Source: CAYOXX01 sp964408025
GTDB lineage: Bacteria > Acidobacteriota > DATKUA01
Direction: 5' to 3'
DNA length: 19,473 nt
NCBI GenBank assembly: GCA_964408025.1
Contig: CAYOXX010000059.1
Coordinates: 1-19,473 of the forward strand
The notes beneath the pieces were generated by a model, which saw nothing but the letters and a program-made list of their open reading frames with translations, ran no database searches and was not told the DNA's origin. Positions 14,278 to 19,473 of the stretch are shown here, in pieces. Numbering within the stretch: position 1 is the stretch's first letter; each line of letters starts with the position of its first letter. The translations under genes and the position numbers were made by a program.

Positions 14278-14934
14278 CCCATAGTTTATCCAGATTTCAC
14301 TATCACCCATAGCGATCACCCGCCCTCTCCCGGAGTTTGCGCCGAGGGCGGCGTAAATCTCGCTCATCGCAGGCGGGCCACCTGCGTTGTAACCGGCAAT
14401 CCCCCTCGCGCCGGCACTGCAGTTGATCTGATAGGGCCTGTAAACCTCACACTCGGTGACCTCCCGGCGCGGCGTCGTGGCTGGATTTTCGAACGCGAGT
14501 AGCTTGGTGCGGCCCGTTCGCGCCGCTGTAATCATAATCCCGAAATTAGTCAGCACCGGATTGACCGAAGATTGCTGCGGACTCCAGTCGATAAGAACGA
14601 GCAAACTGCCGCCGTTCCTGACATAGCGAACAAGAGCCACTTGCTCCTCCGCCAGCATCAAGCCGTTTCGCCCTGGGATGATGACCAGGTCGATCCCCTC
14701 CAGGACCTCGTCGCTGTAACGCTGACTCGGCGTAAGAGGTGTTAGGGTTGCGCCCATTCCTAACAACACCTGGCCAAGCGAGTAATATTCTCCTCCGCTT
14801 GAATACGAGGCAGAACTGGCGGCGCGATCCCAGAGGACTGCATAGGTCGCGCTGGGTCCTTCGGGCGAGCGCTCGCTGGCCAAGGCACCAGAGGCTAAAA
14901 GTAGGAAAACACCCAGAAAAGCCAGTCTCCGCAT
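14275..14934 (-). CDS. Exported class I GATase-like domain protein, ends at an in-frame TGA
   Basis: 219 residues before the TGA. The ATG at 14934 is chosen because GGGGGTG lies six bases upstream and a signal peptide (MRRLAFLGVFLLLASGALAS) starts there. The mature part resembles GATase1-like/DUF4350-type domains. It has an alternating alpha/beta pattern with LEGIDLVIIPGRNG (78-91), VRYVRNGGSLLVLIDW (102-117) and GRGRVIAMGDSE (202-213). In such proteins the GDSE strand is followed by a short turn and a last helix of the type DN..L..NI..WLLG. Here that helix is encoded only after the TGA (14277-14275), so the product as annotated is truncated inside its fold. No catalytic Cys nucleophile is evident, suggesting a binding rather than an enzymatic role. 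With the CARDB part the full frame 13855-14934 would make about 358 residues. It is divergent from the first S9 peptidase gene. Confidence 0.7.
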   Translation of the reverse strand: MRRLAFLGVFLLLASGALASERSPEGPSATYAVLWDRAASSASYSSGGEYYSLGQVLLGMGATLTPLTPSQRYSDEVLEGIDLVIIPGRNGLMLAEEQVALVRYVRNGGSLLVLIDWSPQQSSVNPVLTNFGIMITAARTGRTKLLAFENPATTPRREVTECEVYRPYQINCSAGARGIAGYNAGGPPAMSEIYAALGANSGRGRVIAMGDSEIWINYG

Positions 14935-15043
14935 ATTAGCACCCCCATTCTCCACCGTTGCCGCGTTCGCTTCAACACGACGCGACAACTCCGTATACAA
15001 AACATACCCCTAATTTAAAAACACTCTATGCCGTCAGATCTTC

Positions 15044-15077
15044 ATTTGCAAGCCCATTTGCACAAGATTCCAATCTT
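15044..15077. promoter_or_regulatory. Possible operator: direct repeat plus 14-base palindrome in a divergent promoter region
   Basis: In the 249-base region between the divergent GATase-like and S9 genes, ATTTGCA occurs twice with a 12-base period (15044-15050 and 15056-15062). It is followed at once by the perfect palindrome AAGATTCCAATCTT (15064-15077). The region is locally AT-rich, unlike its surroundings. The arrangement suits transcription-factor binding but no regulator is identified. Confidence 0.35.
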
Positions 15078-15183
15078 TTCCGCCAGGCCGCTCGCGACTC
15101 CGCTTGCGCCAGCATCGACGGCGGGCTAACATGCTCGCCTCCGTACTACTTGACCTTAATGTAACTTTTGTGAGGTTTGAAAA

Positions 15184-17232
15184 ATGCGACGAGCGACCTT
15201 GATAACATTCCTGTTATTGGCCACCGCGGTCCTGATTGGCGCCGACGAGAGGCATCCTTACACCTTCGACGACCACATAGCGATGCAGCGCCTCTCCGCG
15301 CCGGTCCTCTCGCCCGACGGCGAATGGATCGCCTTCAGCGTCACCTCCTTCGACAAGGAGGCCAACAGCGGCAGTACAGACATATACCTCGCACCCGCGC
15401 GCGGAGGCGAGCCGGTGCGCCTGACGGCCCACGAGGCCGGAAGCTCCTCACCCGCCTGGTCTCCCGACGGCCGCACCATCGCCTTCGTCTCGAGCCGCAG
15501 CGGCACATCGCAGATCTGGCTGATCCCGGTCGACGGCGGCGAGGCGCGGCAGCTCACCGAAATCCCGACCGGCGCCTCCGGACCCAAGTGGTCGCCCGAC
15601 GGTAGCCACATCATCTTTTACTCGATGGTCTGGCCCGACTGCGAGGACGACGACTGCAACGCCCAACGCCTCGAGGAGCGCGAGAACAGCCCAGTGCAGG
15701 CTGTGATCGCCGACGAGCTGCTTTACCGCCACTGGGACACTTGGCGCGACGACGGCCGCAGGCGCCACCTGTTCGTCGTCGACACTGATACGGGTGAGCA
15801 CCGCGACCTGCTGCCCGGCGCCGACTACGACTGCCCGCCCTTCCCCTTCGGCGACCGCGGAGATTATGACATCTCGCCCGAAGGCTCCGAGGTCGCCTTT
15901 GCGGCCAAGGTCGATCCCAACCCGGCCTGGCACACCGACATCGACATCTTCGTAATCCCCTTCGCGGGCGGCGAGCCGGTCTGCATCACCGAGGCATACG
16001 AGGGCGAAGACACCGGGCCGGCTTACTCGCCCGACGGCCGCTGGATCGCCTTCGGCGCGCGTGAACGGCCAGGCTTCGAGGCCGACCAGGTGGAGATTAT
16101 CCTCTACGACCGCGAGAGCGGTGAGCGCCGCAACCTGACTAGCGGCTTCGACCGCTCATGCGGCGGCTGGATCTGGTCTCCCGACTCCTCAGCCCTATAC
16201 TTCACCGCCCGCGACAACGGCCGCCGTCTGATCTTTACCGTACCAATAGCCGGCGGCGAGGTTTCCACCGCGGTAAGCGGCCACACGATAGACGGTCTCA
16301 ACATCACGCCCGACGGCAGCACCCTCGTTTTCTCGCGCCAGAGTCTCAGCGCCCCGCGTGAGATCCACAGTGCCAGCGTCGACGGCGCCGGCGACACGCA
16401 GCTCACCTTCTTCAACGGCGAGCTGCTGGCGACGATAGAGATGGGCGAGGTTGTCGAGGAGTGGTTCGAGGGCGAGGGCGGCGAGCCGGTGCAGATCTTC
16501 GTCATCCGCCCACCCGGCTTCGATCCCGGCAGGAAGTGGCCGATGGTGGTGCTGATCCACGGCGGGCCGCAGGGCGCCTTCGCCGACGACTTCCACTTCC
16601 GCTGGAGTGCCCAGCTATTCGCTGCCCCGGGCTATGTAGTGGCCTGCATCAACTTCCACGGCAGCACCGGCTACGGCCAGGAGTTCGTGGACGCGGTATC
16701 GCGCAACTGGGGCGCAGCCCCCTTCGAAGACATCATGCTCGGCACCGACCACATGATCGGCCTCGGCTACGTCGACGAGGCGCGCATCGGCGCGGCCGGG
16801 GGCAGCTACGGCGGCTACATGGTCAACTGGATCTGCGGCCAGACCGACCGCTACGCCTGCCTCGTCTCGCACGCCGGCGTCTATAACCTCGAGTCGATGT
16901 ACGGGTCCACCGAGGAACTCTGGTTTCCGGAGTGGGAGCTTGACGGCCCCTACTGGGAGAACCGCGAGCTCTACGACCGCTGGAGCCCTCACCGCTACGC
17001 GGCAGACTTCCGCACGCCGACGCTGGTGATACACGGCCAGGGCGACTACCGGGTGCCGGTAACCCAGGGCTTCGAGTTCTTCACCGCCCTGCAGCGCCAG
17101 GGCGTCGAGTCGCGGCTGCTCTACTACCCCGACGAGACCCACTTCGTCCGCAGTCCGCTCAACGCCGAGCTGTGGTACCGGGAGGTGCACGCCTGGTTCG
17201 AGCGCTTCATCGGCGTCGGGCCGTCGGAATAG
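15184..17232 (+). CDS. S9 family serine peptidase, DPP5-like (first of a tandem pair)
   Basis: 682 residues with a signal peptide (hydrophobic 4-19, cleavage near ADE). The N-terminal half is a TolB/WD40-like beta-propeller with repeated SPDG blades (for example PAWSPDGRTIAFVSS, PAYSPDGRWIAFGAR). The C-terminal half (about 430-675) is an alpha/beta-hydrolase. The catalytic triad is S541 in GGSYGGY, D621 in GQGDYRVP and H653 in DETHF, and the LIHGGPQ strand supplies the oxyanion region. The length is close to bacterial dipeptidyl peptidase 5 (about 684 residues), which removes N-terminal dipeptides in the periplasm; acylaminoacyl-peptidase is the alternative. GTGAGG lies 8-9 bases before the ATG. 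A near-copy follows 64 bases downstream with no terminator between, so they form an operon. Cysteines in WPDCEDDDC and DYDCPPFPF could form disulfides after export. Confidence 0.9.
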   Translation: MRRATLITFLLLATAVLIGADERHPYTFDDHIAMQRLSAPVLSPDGEWIAFSVTSFDKEANSGSTDIYLAPARGGEPVRLTAHEAGSSSPAWSPDGRTIAFVSSRSGTSQIWLIPVDGGEARQLTEIPTGASGPKWSPDGSHIIFYSMVWPDCEDDDCNAQRLEERENSPVQAVIADELLYRHWDTWRDDGRRRHLFVVDTDTGEHRDLLPGADYDCPPFPFGDRGDYDISPEGSEVAFAAKVDPNPAWHTDIDIFVIPFAGGEPVCITEAYEGEDTGPAYSPDGRWIAFGARERPGFEADQVEIILYDRESGERRNLTSGFDRSCGGWIWSPDSSALYFTARDNGRRLIFTVPIAGGEVSTAVSGHTIDGLNITPDGSTLVFSRQSLSAPREIHSASVDGAGDTQLTFFNGELLATIEMGEVVEEWFEGEGGEPVQIFVIRPPGFDPGRKWPMVVLIHGGPQGAFADDFHFRWSAQLFAAPGYVVACINFHGSTGYGQEFVDAVSRNWGAAPFEDIMLGTDHMIGLGYVDEARIGAAGGSYGGYMVNWICGQTDRYACLVSHAGVYNLESMYGSTEELWFPEWELDGPYWENRELYDRWSPHRYAADFRTPTLVIHGQGDYRVPVTQGFEFFTALQRQGVESRLLYYPDETHFVRSPLNAELWYREVHAWFERFIGVGPSE

Positions 17233-17296
17233 CTATCCGGTAACCAAGGCCAGCAGACGCCGAGTCCGCCGCGAAACTGAAAAGAAGGAGGGAGAA

Positions 17297-19351
17297 ATGC
17301 GAGGCAATGCTCTTAACGCAATCGTTTTAACTCTCGTTTTCGTTGCGCTAGTGGCGGCCCAGGAGAGGCGGCCGATGACTATCGACGACCTCTTCGCCTT
17401 CAAGCGCGTCGGGGGGCCGGTAGTCTCGCCCGACGGCGAGCGGATCGCCTTTACAGTCACCGAGTTCGACGTCGAAGCCAACAGCTCCTCTACCGACATC
17501 TACATCGCGCCTGCAGATGGCGGCGAGCCGCTGCGTCTTACGACCCACCCTGCCGGGAGCTCCTCTCCCGCCTGGTCGCCCGACGGCGGTACGGTAGCCT
17601 TCGTCTCGAGCCGCGGCGGCACGGAGCAGATCTGGCTGATCCCGGTCGACGGCGGCGAGGCGCGGCAGCTCACTGAGATCCCGACCGGCGCCTCCGGCCC
17701 CAAGTGGTCGCCCGACGGCCGCCACATCATCTTTTACTCGCTGGTCTGGCCCGACTGCGAGGACAACGACTGCAACGCCCGGCGCCTCGAGGAGCGCGAG
17801 AACAGCCCGGTGCAGGCGGTGATCGCCGACGAGCTGCTTTTCCGCCACTGGGACACCTGGCGCGACGACGGCCGCAAGCGCCATCTCTTCGTAGTCGACG
17901 TCGAGACGGGCGAGCACCGCGATCTGCTGCCCGGCGCCGACTACGACTGCCCGCCCTTCCCCTTCGGCGGCCGCGGTGACTATGACATCTCACCAGACGG
18001 CTCCGAGGTCGCCTTTGCGGCCAAGGTCGATCCCAACCCGGCCTGGCACACCGACATCGACATCTTCGTGGTGCCCTTCGAGGGCGGCGATCCGGTCTGC
18101 ATCACGGAAGAGTTGGAGGGCGAGGACTCCCACCCGGCCTACTCGCCCGACGGCCGTTGGATCGCCTTCGGCGCGCGTGAACGGCCAGGCTTCGAGTCCG
18201 ACCAGTGGGAGATCATACTCTACGACCGCGAGACGGGCGTGAAACGTAACCTCTCGGAAAACTTCGACCGCATGATCACGGAGTTCGCCTGGTCTCCCGA
18301 CGACAGCAGCCTCATCTACCTGCTGGCCGACCAACACGGACGTCGCCCAGTGTTTCAGGTCTCCCTGGCGGATGCGGAATTCGAGATGCTTGACGGCAGC
18401 GGCTACAATTTCAGCCTGAGCGTGCCAAACAGTGGCTCCGCCGCCTACTATGCCAAGACCAGCCTCAGCTCCCCCAGCGAGGTCTACCGGGTAAACGAAG
18501 GTATCGAACCGCAGAGGTTGACTTTCTTCACACAGCCGCTCATGGACCAGCTCGAACTGGGCGAGGTCAGGGATGTCTGGTTCGAGGGCTACAACGGCGA
18601 CCGGGTCCAGATGTACCTGGTCTTCCCGCCCGGATTCGATCCGGAGAAGAAGTGGCCACTGCACCAGTTGATCCACGGCGGCCCGCAGCAGAACTATGCC
18701 GACCTCTGGACCTATGGTTGGAACTCGCAGCTCTTCGCCGCCCAGGGCCACGTAGTGGCACTCGTCTGCTTCCACGCCACGCCCGGCTACGGCCAGGACT
18801 TCACCGACTCGGTTTCCCACAACTGGGGGGGCGCGCCCTTCGAGGACATCATGCTGGCCACCGACTACCTGATCGGGCAGGGCTACATCGACGAGGAGCG
18901 TATGGCCGCCACGGGCGGCTCCTACGGGGGTTACATGGTCGACTGGATCTGCGGCCACACCGACCGCTTCGCCTGTCTCGTCACCCACGCCGGCGTCTAC
19001 AATCTGGAGTCTATGTACGGCGCCACCGAGGAGCTCTGGTTCCCGGAGTGGGACCTGAACGGACCCTACTGGGAAAATCCCGAGCTCTACGAGCGCTGGA
19101 GCCCGCACCGCTACGCCGCCAACTTCCGCACGCCGACGCTGGTGATCCACGGCCAGCTCGACTTCAGGGTGCCGGTTACCCAGGGTTTCGAATTCTTCAC
19201 CGCCCTGCAGCGCCAGGGCGTCGAGTCGCGCCTGCTCTACTACCCCGACGAGGACCACTGGATACTGAGCCCCCAAAACAAGATGCTGTGGTACCACCAG
19301 TTCACCGGTTGGCTCGAGCGTTTCATCGGTAGCGGCCCGACCGAGGAGTAA
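17297..19351 (+). CDS. S9 family serine peptidase, DPP5-like (second of a tandem pair)
   Basis: 684 residues with a signal peptide (about 1-21, ending VAAQ). It is a paralogue of the gene just upstream, with the same propeller and hydrolase plan. Triad: S542 in GGSYGGY, D622 in GQLDFRVP, H654 in DEDHW. Residues about 80-320 and most of the hydrolase are nearly identical to the first copy, often down to the DNA. Residues about 325-440, the last propeller blades next to the active-site entrance, differ strongly. That pattern suggests divergence in substrate access or gene conversion of the rest. An AAGGAGGG ribosome binding site precedes the ATG. Another exported gene begins 56 bases after the stop, extending the operon. 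Dipeptidyl peptidase activity is inferred from the family. Confidence 0.9.
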   Translation: MRGNALNAIVLTLVFVALVAAQERRPMTIDDLFAFKRVGGPVVSPDGERIAFTVTEFDVEANSSSTDIYIAPADGGEPLRLTTHPAGSSSPAWSPDGGTVAFVSSRGGTEQIWLIPVDGGEARQLTEIPTGASGPKWSPDGRHIIFYSLVWPDCEDNDCNARRLEERENSPVQAVIADELLFRHWDTWRDDGRKRHLFVVDVETGEHRDLLPGADYDCPPFPFGGRGDYDISPDGSEVAFAAKVDPNPAWHTDIDIFVVPFEGGDPVCITEELEGEDSHPAYSPDGRWIAFGARERPGFESDQWEIILYDRETGVKRNLSENFDRMITEFAWSPDDSSLIYLLADQHGRRPVFQVSLADAEFEMLDGSGYNFSLSVPNSGSAAYYAKTSLSSPSEVYRVNEGIEPQRLTFFTQPLMDQLELGEVRDVWFEGYNGDRVQMYLVFPPGFDPEKKWPLHQLIHGGPQQNYADLWTYGWNSQLFAAQGHVVALVCFHATPGYGQDFTDSVSHNWGGAPFEDIMLATDYLIGQGYIDEERMAATGGSYGGYMVDWICGHTDRFACLVTHAGVYNLESMYGATEELWFPEWDLNGPYWENPELYERWSPHRYAANFRTPTLVIHGQLDFRVPVTQGFEFFTALQRQGVESRLLYYPDEDHWILSPQNKMLWYHQFTGWLERFIGSGPTEE

Positions 19352-19407
19352 GGCACAGAAAATCGGCTTTCGGCCGAGGGCCGCGTCCTGCAAACGGGGA
19401 GGGGAAA

Positions 19408-19473
19408 ATGCGACCTAAAACCTTACTTGTTATCGCGCTCCTGGTATCAACCTCGGCCGCTGCGCCGGCGCAG
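19408..19473 (+). CDS. Start of another exported protein (window ends after 22 codons)
   Basis: An ATG follows GGGGAGGGG at ideal spacing. The 22 visible residues begin MRPKTLLVIALLVSTSAAAP and form a complete-looking signal peptide ending APAQ. The gene continues the S9 operon. A third S9 paralogue or another envelope enzyme is possible, but nothing of the mature protein is visible, so no function is assigned. Confidence 0.75.
   Translation, partial: MRPKTLLVIALLVSTSAAAPAQ

Noticed and set aside
17990..19393. A 467-codon minus-strand open frame opposite the second S9 gene
   Set aside because: It mirrors the peptidase coding strand, and similar antisense frames appear over the first S9 copy. 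It has no motifs of its own.

Overview
The window is GC-rich, densely coded bacterial DNA. Several genes encode Sec-type signal peptides. It also holds LolA-like envelope proteins, an FHA/PP2C signalling pair and a GspG-like pseudopilin domain. Together these suggest a diderm (Gram-negative) bacterium, probably from a poorly sampled lineage. I cannot name the phylum. Start codons are mostly preceded by strong GGAGG- or GGGGG-type ribosome binding sites.

Layout. (1) Bases 1-1100, minus strand: a two-gene signalling unit, a membrane-anchored FHA protein followed by the start of a PP2C-type phosphatase. (2) Bases 1261-2621: a palindromic REP-like element, tRNA-Arg(CCU), a zinc-ribbon/GspG-like membrane protein, and a 358-base hairpin-rich spacer. 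(3) Bases 2622-4400, minus strand: a GH36-type alpha-galactosidase. (4) Bases 4532-12047, plus strand: a very large exported M14-type metallopeptidase with a duplicated N-terminal domain, a second REP-like palindrome, an MFSD1-like major facilitator transporter, and two LolA-like periplasmic paralogues, the first very rich in methionine. (5) Bases 12413-13738, plus strand: an exported caspase-fold protein with Sel1 repeats, ending at a strong hairpin between convergent genes. (6) Bases 13855-14934, minus strand: an exported GATase-like/CARDB protein whose single reading frame is interrupted by one in-frame TGA. (7) Bases 15184-19473, plus strand: two tandem S9 (DPP5-like) serine peptidases and the first 22 codons of another exported protein.

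Taken together, the right-hand two thirds look like an envelope and peptide-scavenging neighbourhood. Secreted peptidases (M14 and two S9 enzymes) would release short peptides or dipeptides, and an MFSD1-like carrier, whose animal relative moves dipeptides, could import them. That link is inferred from family membership and proximity.

The most unusual points are the in-frame TGA splitting one conserved domain, the duplicated domain architecture of the 1398-residue peptidase, two diverged palindromic elements sharing a GGTCAGNCCT-like end, and the mosaic divergence of the S9 duplicates. I found no CRISPR array, rRNA, complete insertion sequence or prophage module.
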